From contig NC_087388.1 of NCBI RefSeq assembly GCF_963675165.1, positions 5,647,047-5,711,046 on the forward strand: a stretch of DNA of 64,000 nucleotides. The letters are read 5' to 3'. Every line of letters starts with the position of its first letter. Position 1 is the stretch's first letter. The notes below the pieces were generated by a model, which was given only the letters and a program-made list of their open reading frames with translations, did not search any database and was not told the origin of the DNA. Shown one piece after another: positions 56,287 through 64,000 of this stretch. Source of the DNA: Halichondria panicea (lineage: Eukaryota > Porifera > Demospongiae > Suberitida > Halichondriidae). A program made the position numbers and the translations under genes.

Positions 56287-57479
56287 CATAGATAGTAGAG
56301 GAGAGAGATTGGAAACACAGGGATTTCACGCGGCCCGCCCATGCGTGTCGTACCGGAAATAATTATTGACAGGAAGTTAATTTAATGGGAGGAGATTGGG
56401 GGAAAGCTGCTTATTATAGCTGATCAACTACTTAGCTACATGTAGTTGCTCTGGTTGCTGCTGTACATCCGAATGACTGACACCTTTCTCTTTGCAAATA
56501 CTTGAGTGGAGATTACACATTCTCAACAAACCTTGAAAATAACAAGGCATGCATTTACAATGAAATTAAATCTAGGAACTCGATAATTATTTATACTTTA
56601 TGGTACTAGTACTAGGCACTGTAGACTGCCTCATAACATTATGACTTTCACACAATCACACAATTTTGATGTTTACATAAAAATGTTTACAAACACAAAA
56701 CATAATTTTTATGAGCGTGACGCCCTTTTAGGCAATGGTGTATTCTCGTCATCGGTCACTGTTTAGCTCTTGAAAAAGAATTTACTAATCATAATACATA
56801 ACAGTGGGGTTATCATGTGTCCATCCCCTCTGCCGTTGGCATACAAAAGGGTCTTGGCAGATTTTCTGATTTTCTGAGTACATCTGGGAAAAAAATGTAT
56901 AAAACGATAAACGTTAGCAAGGAAAATTTTTTCTTACTGCACATCGGGATCATTAAGCAACATGTAGAACTAAACAATAGTGATGTACAATTTATTGTTA
57001 ACCAGTAGCTCCCCCGCAAAACAAGTTACTTTTGAATCCTTGTTTTCACACTTTAAAAGCAAATATTCAACATTAAACAGCATAATGCTCAACTTGGCTA
57101 TGCCTACTGCATATTTCAATGCTCCCTCTACACTCTGATCACTCTCAAGCAACCATGACTACTTCCTAGCTCAAGATATCCCCCCACAAAGTTTCTTACT
57201 TAGCTAAATACATGTAAAACAGTGTAACATGGAGCTCTGATGATCAAATAAATTCGGTAAATGATGTAAACCATACATTTACTATGGATAATGTACATAC
57301 ATACTAGCTCTGTCAGTGTACTGCAGTTTTCTTCACTTTCTTCTCTTTTGTCTTTGCATCTGGCTCGCAATCAATCGCAATCAATACTTGCGGAATGCAA
57401 CACGCATGGTGTCAGAATTCTCTAAGGCAATACATTGGTCACCTGAGATGTTTCCAAACCCTCCCCTCTACTATCTATG
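56287..57479. mobile_element. Non-autonomous inverted-repeat DNA transposon (CATAGATAG family), copy B
   Basis: 1193 bp. The left end CATAGATAGTAGAGG is mirrored exactly at the right (57465-57479), after which the arms match only partly (GATTGGAAACA / TGTTTCCAAACC). It is flanked by the 7-bp duplication ATTATAC (56280-56286 and 57480-57486). The same 15-bp tip as copy A (36480-38033) but different interiors, so a separate subfamily or a more diverged, older copy. No transposase. Confidence 0.88.
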
Positions 57480-57598
57480 ATTATACGGCATTAGCAAGGG
57501 AAAGAACCAGGGACTCATCATAACGATTTTAATTTGCTAAATCGATAGGATCTACGTAGATCTACATAATTATATTAAAAGCCTACTCTAGATAATAG

Positions 57599-57731
57599 TT
57601 AGACACTGTTTAGGAAGTTTCTACATGATTTAGAAGCCCAAAGGGCTGGTTGTAGTATCCCGAACGCAGTGAGGGTTCTACTAGCCCTGAGGACTTCTAA
57701 ATCATGTGGAAACTTCTTAAACAGTGTCTAA
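57599..57731. repeat. Fold-back MITE (TTAGACACTGTTTA ends)
   Basis: 133 bp in which TTAGACACTGTTTAGGAAGT and GAAACTTCTTAAACAGTGTC are near-perfect complements and the hairpin continues inward (ACATGATTTAGAAG / CTTCTAAATCATGT). About 260 bp upstream of the first death-domain gene. Confidence 0.9.
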
Positions 57732-57799
57732 GCATTTTAGATCATAGCAACCATGAGTATTTAGCCAATCAGATTTGAATGTTCTTATCTAATCTTTGC

Positions 57800-57860
57800 T
57801 ACATGATTTTCTAAGTGAAGTACATGATTTTCTATTGAAGTACATGATTTTCTAAATTGG
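57800..57860 (+). repeat. Short tandem repeat
   Basis: ACATGATTTTCTAAGTGAAGT and two imperfect copies, about 20 bp each. Confidence 0.8.
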
Positions 57861-57990
57861 ATAGAACATTTCCTCTAACCAATCAGATTGCAGTATTTAT
57901 GACAAACATGATCTAAATCTATATAGATCTATCTATAATAATATATCGCACTGCTATAGATCTAGCTTTAAACTCCACTATTAAACTGAA

Positions 57991-58362
57991 ATGGAGGCTT
58001 TCTTAGTAAAGTACAACAGTAGGACTAAGGCACGCCTAACAATCGAAATGCTTGATATTGAGATCGATCCAGAGCAGTTCAGTGATCTGGCAAGCAACTT
58101 TGCTGATGTGGAACTCTATATTGAGAGCATGGGACTGAATGACAGTGAGAAGGGAGATGTGAGGAACCTTACTTTTCAAGGCAATCAAAAGGCAATGCTG
58201 AGATGTTTCCAATATTGGAGAGGCCATAATTCCTCCAATGCAACCTACAAGACACTGCTGAAAATAGTGGCGAAACTAAAAAAGGAGGAAATTGTTGAAA
58301 ATCTATTACAGCATATGATTGATGAAAATATCAATGGGATACAGCAAGCTTGTATTAACTGA
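57991..58362 (+). CDS. Stand-alone death-domain protein 1
   Basis: 123 residues, one exon, almost entirely one death-fold domain (about 1-110). It shows the alternating pattern of a six-helix death domain: LTIEMLDIEI, FSDLASNFADVELYIESMGL, SEKGDVRNL, NQKAMLRCFQYWRGHN, ATYKTLLKIVAKL, EIVENLLQHMI. The W-x-x-H-N plus ATYKTLL segment is the usual helix 4-5 signature (W...H/N...ATWRTLxxxL). There is no other domain, signal peptide or membrane segment, so it could act only as a soluble adaptor or competitor in death-domain assemblies. It shares its C-terminal tail NING[IQ]xQACIN with protein 4. It could also be a DED or CARD; the death domain fits best. Confidence 0.8.
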   Translation: MEAFLVKYNSRTKARLTIEMLDIEIDPEQFSDLASNFADVELYIESMGLNDSEKGDVRNLTFQGNQKAMLRCFQYWRGHNSSNATYKTLLKIVAKLKKEEIVENLLQHMIDENINGIQQACIN

Positions 58363-59375
58363 ACAGTCCGACACATTATGTTTTGCAATGTGCAGGACTA
58401 TCCTGCTATATTATATAGCTTGATAGGAAGAAGCTAAGTTAGTTCTGGTCTAGATTGTATAGATTATACATGTTCGTGTTATTGTAAGACTAAAGTGCTA
58501 TCAGTGTTGTCAATTAAGAGTATATTAGATACTAAGAGTATACTCTTGGTGTGTGCAGTAGAAGTGTCTGTAATGCTCCAAGAAGAAATCATGTACCATA
58601 TTACTAGAATATTTTGCGGGTGAAAAACCTTTGCAAATGAGCCAAATCAGCAGGAAATTTGACCCTTTGCGATCTAACTATTGCGTTCTGGAAGTTTAGG
58701 TTTTTCGGATTTTATTGTTGCGAATTGATATAATGTTTAATGCTCACAAAACATTTTAGTAATACCGTAGGAGTGGGGGTGGGGCTAAAATGTGCATATA
58801 AAATTATAGGCGCCCTATCAATATCAATCTTTGTGTGTGTGCACCATGCAGAGACTCTGCACTAGCATGCTATAGCACAATGCACTTTGTGTCCTGGGGT
58901 GTAGGTCGCAGCATGCATGGCAAATACTTCAAGGGATACATGGATCTCGGTGGCATATAGGAACCAATTCCTTTTCTCAATGGGGGCTCCAGTTTTTTGA
59001 ATGCGTGATGCATCATAATTATCATGATTTCATATCATGTTTAATACTATTGGTTGTCAGGCTGTTATACTAAAACATCTTTAGACAATTGGTATATATA
59101 TTCATCTGTGTATAGGGCACAGTTGCATGATGATGATGCAGCAGGATTTCTCTACCACTTGTAATGAATCCCATTACCCCAATGTCGTAATGTGATCTGC
59201 ATGATGCATAACTGGCATTATTACATAATAAGGGAATCTTAATAAGGGAATAAACCATAAATTAATGTGCATGCTGTTAGTGGTCGTTGACATAAGTGGC
59301 ATATTTTACTCAGAGAAGACACATTAAGCTGTATCTGCTCCTCCTACTGCTAGCTTCAGAAGCCCACTAACAGAA
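58363..59375 (+). other. Spacer, death-domain genes 1-2
   Basis: 1.0 kb. It contains the diverged dispersed repeat at 58607-58690 (reverse of 44020-44115) and the GGGGGTGGGGCT block (58770-58785) that recurs after genes 3 and 4. No gene seen. Confidence 0.5.
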
Positions 59376-60140
59376 ATGGACAAGAAGAAATTAGTCGAGG
59401 ATTTCTTAAGAAATTATAACCAAAAGACTGGAGCAAACATAGCCATTGAAATACTAGATACGGAGATTAAATCAACCGAGTTTGCTAATCTGACAAAGTT
59501 CTTTCCTGATGCGGGTCTCTTTACTCCTCATATGGGACTTAATCCTGCTGAGATAGGAGATGTGACAAAGCTATCTACACAAAGCAATCAAATGGCAATG
59601 CTGAAATGTTTCCAATTGTGGAAAAGCCACTATCCCTATGCTACCTACAAGACACTGCTGGAAATAGTATTAGTGGTGGATTCAGAAATGATGGCTAAAA
59701 ATATTTTAGAGCACGTTGCAAACGAACTCCTCAAGGAGGCGAAATTGATGGATTTGTTAAGAATTCACAACCAAATGACTGGAGCAAACATAGCCATTGA
59801 AATGCTAGATACAGAGATCAAATCAACCGAGTTTGTTGTTCTGGCAAACCTCTTTCCTGATGCGGGTCTCTTTACTCCTCACATGGGACTTAGTGCTGCT
59901 GAGATGGGAGATGTGACAAAGCTATCTACACAAAACATTCGAATGGCAATGCTGAAATGTTTACAATTGTGGAAAAACCATGATCCCTATGCAACCTACA
60001 AGACACTGCTGGAAATAGTGCTGGAACAAGAAAAGACGGAAATCGCTAAAAATATTTTACAGCACATGATTGATAACGAACTCTTCAAAAAGATACAGCC
60101 AGTTAAACTCCAAAAAGCTATGGCTCAACAGGTTCTATAA
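59376..60140 (+). CDS. Tandem double death-domain protein 2
   Basis: 254 residues in one exon carrying two death-fold units, about 5-115 and 125-240. They are nearly identical over long stretches (GANIAIE[IM]LDTEIKSTEF; FPDAGLFTPHMGL; EIGDVTKLSTQ / EMGDVTKLSTQ; MAMLKC[FL]QLWK; YATYKTLLEIVL). The DNA is equally similar (59440-59700 versus 59780-60040), so the doubling is recent and internal. The linker is only about 10 residues, which would place the two domains in close contact. There is no other domain. It may act as a built-in dimer or bridge; that is inference. Confidence 0.82.
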   Translation: MDKKKLVEDFLRNYNQKTGANIAIEILDTEIKSTEFANLTKFFPDAGLFTPHMGLNPAEIGDVTKLSTQSNQMAMLKCFQLWKSHYPYATYKTLLEIVLVVDSEMMAKNILEHVANELLKEAKLMDLLRIHNQMTGANIAIEMLDTEIKSTEFVVLANLFPDAGLFTPHMGLSAAEMGDVTKLSTQNIRMAMLKCLQLWKNHDPYATYKTLLEIVLEQEKTEIAKNILQHMIDNELFKKIQPVKLQKAMAQQVL

Positions 60141-60982
60141 TTTAAACAATCTGTATATATATGAAGTAGCTATGTAGGAGTAATAACACTAGCTATAGTA
60201 TATAATTATATATATAGCTATAGAAGTGCCTAAACTAGTAATACTATAATATTATAGTGTACTAAATTATGCGTCATAATAATTATTATTATTATGGCCT
60301 GAAGTATAATTATATCAAACAGAAGTGAATGTTCAGCAGCAGGATTCTCACATGCACTGACAATAAGACAATCATTTGTAACTGTGTAATGGGAGCCGAG
60401 GGGGGGAGTGATTGGTGATGGTGATATCTACGTACAGCAGTGATTTCATGATTGAATTTGCTAAACAAATTTACTTGTTTTTTTTTAACATTAATTTTTA
60501 TGTATAGCCGGTAATACCACCTTCATGACTTAATAGTTTTGTATAAGAAGCGATTTGAGCAGGATTGTTAGACTGCATGTCTTGATTATACTGTATACTA
60601 CAAAGTATGTATTATACTATACATGTATATAGGCCTATGCTATACATACTTTTTTGTGTACATGCATGATTAAACACACAGTCATTGTGTTATTGGGTGA
60701 TATATATGTAATGGCTATGACAATGATGATTCAGCAGTGTTCTCTAAGACAGATGATCTAATGACTATTATTTTTTTTATACATGTACTGTACTTAAAAA
60801 GGGAAAAACCCAGGGACTTTATAAATATGTGCAATTACCAATGTACACATAAACAACACAGTACTCAGAGACACACTATATATGTATCTGTCTCTACTAG
60901 TATATGTACTACTATACTATATTACTAGCTAGTATAAAGCAGCTCTAGATCTCCACATTAGTATATAGTCAGTATAATTATA
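60141..60982 (+). other. Spacer, death-domain genes 2-3
   Basis: 0.84 kb, very AT-rich. A block near 60795-60855 (ACCCAGGGACT..., ...CACATAAACAACA) recurs upstream of gene 4 (62420-62475) and probably belongs to the promoter. Confidence 0.5.
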
Positions 60983-61360
60983 ATGGAGCAATTGAAGGAT
61001 TTCTTAAAAAGGTACAATTTGAAGAATATAGCCCTTGGAATGCTAGATAGAGAGATCGAACCGAGCGAGTTTGGTGTTCTGGCAAGCTACTTTGCTAATG
61101 TAGCGCTATTTATTGAAGACATGAGACTAACTCCTGCTGAGAAGGGGGATGTGTGTACCCTAGTTTCTTCACACGGTAATCAAATGGCAATGCTGAGATG
61201 TTTCAGAGCGTGGAGAAGCCACAATCCTGCTTGTGCAACTTACAGAACACTGTTGCAAATAGTGCTGAAAGTAGGACAGGTGGAAATCGCTGAACATGTT
61301 TTACAGCACATGATTAAGATGGACAATGTCAATTCGACACAGCAAACTAGTTTTTACTAA
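60983..61360 (+). CDS. Stand-alone death-domain protein 3
   Basis: 125 residues, one exon, one death-fold domain: MEQLKDFLKRYN, IALGMLDREIEPSEFGVLAS, MRLTPAEKGDVCTLVSSHGN, MAMLRCFRAWRSHNP, ATYRTLLQIVLKV, EIAEHVLQHMI. It shares the helix 4-5 WRSHNPACATYRTLL signature with its neighbours but ends in a different tail (NVNSTQQTSFY). It starts at the first ATG after an AT-rich stretch. The spacing and orientation match genes 1, 2 and 4, so they form one tandem family. Confidence 0.8.
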   Translation: MEQLKDFLKRYNLKNIALGMLDREIEPSEFGVLASYFANVALFIEDMRLTPAEKGDVCTLVSSHGNQMAMLRCFRAWRSHNPACATYRTLLQIVLKVGQVEIAEHVLQHMIKMDNVNSTQQTSFY

Positions 61361-62548
61361 ACATGCTGACACGTTTTTGTTTTTGTAAACTGTGTAATGA
61401 TAAAGCAGGTCAATCTGCATGTTGTCTTTAGCTTATAAAAGTACTTACACATCTATTATTATGTGCTGTATGAAATAGCTACAATTAGCTTGCTGTGCAA
61501 TAAGCCATGCAGCTTGAAGGAGGGGGGTGGGGCTCATTGTGCTCTTGATCAGTGCATGAGTGCATGTGATGTAGACTTAATATAAATCCAGTCACATGAG
61601 TCTACAATATCTGGAACCATGCAGAGAAGACTTGTGCTAACACAGCACCAACTCACTCTCACTCTTTCTCTATATAGTAAGGAAACTATACTGGGTATAG
61701 AAATTATAGCTGAATATAATTATAGCCTCAGGTTACAGAGGATTTCAGGCTGGTAATGCCATCCATGACCATGCATGCATCATGTATACAGGAGTAGTTG
61801 GGCGGAGTCCAACCAACGCGCGCATATATCATGTATACAGGAGTAGTTGGGCGGAGTCCAACCAACGCGCGCATATATCATGTATACAGGAGTAGTTGGG
61901 CGGAGTCCAACCAACGCGCGCATATATATGTGGGTGTGTTGGCCACCCAACTAGTACAGGAGTGCATGAATCATGCAATCCTGAATGTACATGCATGTAC
62001 TATAAATTATAATAATAGTATGTTAATTGCATGCATGCATGCATGTGTTGTAAGCGCTATATTCTTCATTTAGATATAGACTTAGTACATGGACGGTGAT
62101 ACATGCAACTATAAGATTCATCTGTACTGTATTCACCACCACCCCACCCACCCTACCCACTCCACTCCACCCACTCCACTCCACCCCTTTTCACCATCAT
62201 CACCATCACCCTCTGCTGAGAGCTAGGACAGTCATGCACATGATGCTAATGGTGCATTATTGCTCGTGATCTCTCGTAATGAATCTTATTATGTAATATG
62301 ATCTGACCTAGCAGCATTAATTGGGGTGACAATGACGAAGCGATCCTAATGAATCCTATTTATAGTAAATGTAATGTTATCTATAATGTCACATTAATAG
62401 CCATGTATATTTAACAAACCTGGGGAATAACCAGGGACTCTCCATAAATGCAATTAGTGACCTACACATAAACAAAGCTGCTGGCATCTGCTCTTAGAGA
62501 AAAAAGCTATATACTCCCTCCTATTTTAACGCTGTATCTACTATAATA
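61361..62548 (+). other. Spacer, death-domain genes 3-4
   Basis: 1.2 kb. It holds a decayed copy (61601-61682) of the first exon of the gene at 63444, a 3 x 49 bp tandem repeat (61779-61925), CCACTCCACTCC repeats (62140-62190) and the shared promoter block at 62420-62475. Confidence 0.6.
61779..61925 (+). repeat. 49-bp tandem repeat, three copies
   Basis: Each unit contains ATCATGTATACAGGAGTAG and a short hairpin GTTGGGCGGAGTCCAAC followed by CAACGCGCGCATAT. The copies are practically identical. Confidence 0.95.
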
Positions 62549-62953
62549 ATGCTAGCTTCAAGCGATGCTATTTCAGAAACAGAATCTTTCTTAAAAAGTT
62601 TCAACAGAGACAATAATGTAGCCGTAACGGTTGCAATGCTAAATATAAAGATCGAAGGAAAAGACTTTCCTGTTCTGGCAAAGTACTTTGACAATATACA
62701 GCTCTTTACTGAGGACATGGGACTGACTGCTGCCGAGATGGGAGATGTGAGGAACACAGTTGCTTCACAAGGCAATCAAATGGCGATGCTGAAATGTTTC
62801 AAAATGTGGAAAAACCACGATCCTCCTAATGCAACCTACAAGACACTTGTGGAAATAGTGTTGAACCTAGGACAGGTGGAACTTGCAACAAAGATTGTAC
62901 AGTATATGATTGATAAAAATATCAATGGGATACGACAAGCTTGTATTAACTGA
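62549..62953 (+). CDS. Stand-alone death-domain protein 4
   Basis: 134 residues, one exon, one death-fold domain (about 8-120): ETESFLKSFN, VTVAMLNIKIEGKDFPVLAK, FTEDMGLTAAEMGDVRNTVA, GNQMAMLKCFKMWKNHDP, ATYKTLVEIVLNL, ELATKIVQYMI. The DMGLTAAEMGDVRNTVASQGNQ segment is close to the death domains of larger sponge receptors as I remember them, so these could be domains shed from such proteins. The C-terminal NINGIRQACIN is nearly that of protein 1, tying the two ends of the array together. Confidence 0.82.
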   Translation: MLASSDAISETESFLKSFNRDNNVAVTVAMLNIKIEGKDFPVLAKYFDNIQLFTEDMGLTAAEMGDVRNTVASQGNQMAMLKCFKMWKNHDPPNATYKTLVEIVLNLGQVELATKIVQYMIDKNINGIRQACIN

Positions 62954-63169
62954 ACAGTCAGAAACTATCTGTGTAATTATTAGCTATAATTATAGGATAT
63001 ATATTGCCTATAATTATTATAATAATAGTCTATTGTAGTGAATCTGTGTCCTGCTCCATGCAATGAAATAATAAGCGGTGAATCTGTGCTATGATGATCT
63101 GTGTCTCCATGCAAATGTGAAATAGCACATTGAGCCGCCCCACCCACTTTAGAGTTAAAAAATCTACTG

Positions 63170-63190
63170 TGGGGGTGGGGCTCATTCCCA
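63170..63190 (+). repeat. Shared GT-G block downstream of death-domain genes
   Basis: GTGGGGGTGGGGCTCATT here corresponds to GGGGGTGGGGCTCATTGT after gene 3 (61520) and GTGGGGGTGGGGCTAAAA after gene 1 (58768), marking the duplication unit. Confidence 0.6.
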
Positions 63191-63312
63191 GGCCGAGTTG
63201 TCTCTAAAATAACGCTATAAGGCCACTTAGCTTGTACTGAACTTTCTGCACTGCACTGTGCACTTTATTACTTCCTGCTAATACAGACCTATATGTATAA
63301 TTAATATGGAGT

Positions 63313-63348
63313 CCTATAAACTATAAACTTAAGTTTATAGTTTATAGG
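63313..63348. repeat. Perfect 36-bp palindrome
   Basis: CCTATAAACTATAAACTT followed directly by its exact reverse complement, no spacer. Confidence 0.95.
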
Positions 63349-63443
63349 TCTGTCCCTGGCCTAGTCCTGTATATAAAATCTGGCATCATTTGTGACAAAA
63401 TTCCATCCTAAACCCTTTAGCATGACAGGTTATCCAGTCTACA

Positions 63444-63968
63444 ATGTCTGAGCCACTGGAACCAGAGAAAACCTGTGCTAACACTGCACCAACTCATTCT
63501 CACTCTTTCTCCAGTAAGTAACTCAACTGGTACGTGTTAATATAGTTGAATAGCCTCAGGTCATGGCTTTTCATTTTATATAGCTGAGAGCTAGTTTACT
63601 TATGTCTGAACAAGAATTGGTTCCAGTGTTTAAATGTCATAGATCTACACACTAATAATGATTTCCTCATTAAAGTTGAAAGTGACCCCACCACCTCAGA
63701 ATCAACTGATGAACCTGTAAAGTCAACAATGGAGCCTACATCAGAATCAACAAATAATCATAACACTGTCGCCACAACAACCCACTTTCCTAAACAATCA
63801 CCGACAAATTATGAGACACAAACAAATATAATTTCACTGCCGCCAGTCTTGTGGGTTGGTGGGAAAGACGCTGAATTTGATGATACCATTGATAAGCAAC
63901 CGGAGCTTCCTAACATCTGTAGGCCTTTACCACTTGACGATGAGGCTCCTACTTGGCAGGCGCCACAA
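63444..63968 (+). CDS. Unrecognised Ser/Thr/Pro-rich protein, 3' partial
   Basis: Exons 63444..63513 and 63676..63968, joined in phase, give 121 codons; a GTATGAG donor at 63969 suggests it continues beyond the window. Composition: MSEPLEPEKTC start, then TTSESTDEPVKSTMEPTSES low-complexity, then LPPVLWVGGKDAEFDD and ICRPLPLDDEAPTWQAPQ. No signal peptide or known domain is visible; it looks like the disordered N-terminus of a larger protein. A decayed copy of exon 1 lies at 61601-61682 after death-domain gene 3, so this gene, or its 5' end, was once part of the duplicated unit. Confidence 0.5.
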
Positions 63969-64000
63969 GTATGAGCTATACTGTACTACTAGTTAACACT

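Overview
The window looks like nuclear DNA from an early-branching animal, most likely a demosponge. The gene content is metazoan (testin, MAN1, BTG/Tob, pleckstrin, MAPKAPK2, RBM15, MDM1), introns are mostly 50-500 bp, and stand-alone death-domain genes are arrayed next to TRAF-like genes, as expected from the expanded repertoires of sponges. The species is not identified. The DNA is AT-rich, with abundant CA/GT microsatellites and many small inverted-repeat elements.

Layout. 1-4.0 kb: minus-strand MAPKAPK2-type kinase, 3' end outside the window. 4.3-7.8 kb: divergent plus-strand pleckstrin (PH-DEP-PH). 8.0-12.5 kb: minus-strand testin (PET plus three LIM). 13.0-15.9 kb: minus-strand RBM15/Spenito (three RRM plus SPOC). 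17.1-21.2 kb: plus-strand MDM1. 21.7-26.9 kb: plus-strand IMP dehydrogenase in 14 exons. 27.3-34.4 kb: plus-strand MAN1/LEMD3-like inner nuclear membrane protein, with two minisatellites in its large first intron. 34.9-35.8 kb: intronless minus-strand secreted GH7-type glycoside hydrolase. 36.5-38.0 kb: a 1.55 kb inverted-repeat transposon. 38.2-38.8 kb: intronless BTG/Tob gene starting just after it. 38.8-50.3 kb: a gene-poor, repeat-rich stretch. 50.3-52.6 kb: minus-strand secreted cysteine phosphatase. 52.7-55.9 kb: two tandem TRAF-like genes with a decayed third copy. 56.3-57.5 kb: a second transposon of the 36.5 kb family. 58.0-63.0 kb: four small death-domain genes (five domains). 63.4 kb to the end: start of an unrecognised Ser/Thr/Pro-rich gene.

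The left 35 kb is ordinary housekeeping and signalling sequence. The right 12 kb is an accessory cluster in which RING/TRAF adaptors lie beside bare death-domain proteins, a combination that suggests apoptosis or innate-immune signalling; that function is inference. Gene models were built by hand from homology, reading frame and GT-AG splice sites, and every complete model closes in frame. A recurring feature is that CA repeats (sense strand) sit against 3' splice sites and GT repeats follow 5' splice sites, in one intron at both ends.
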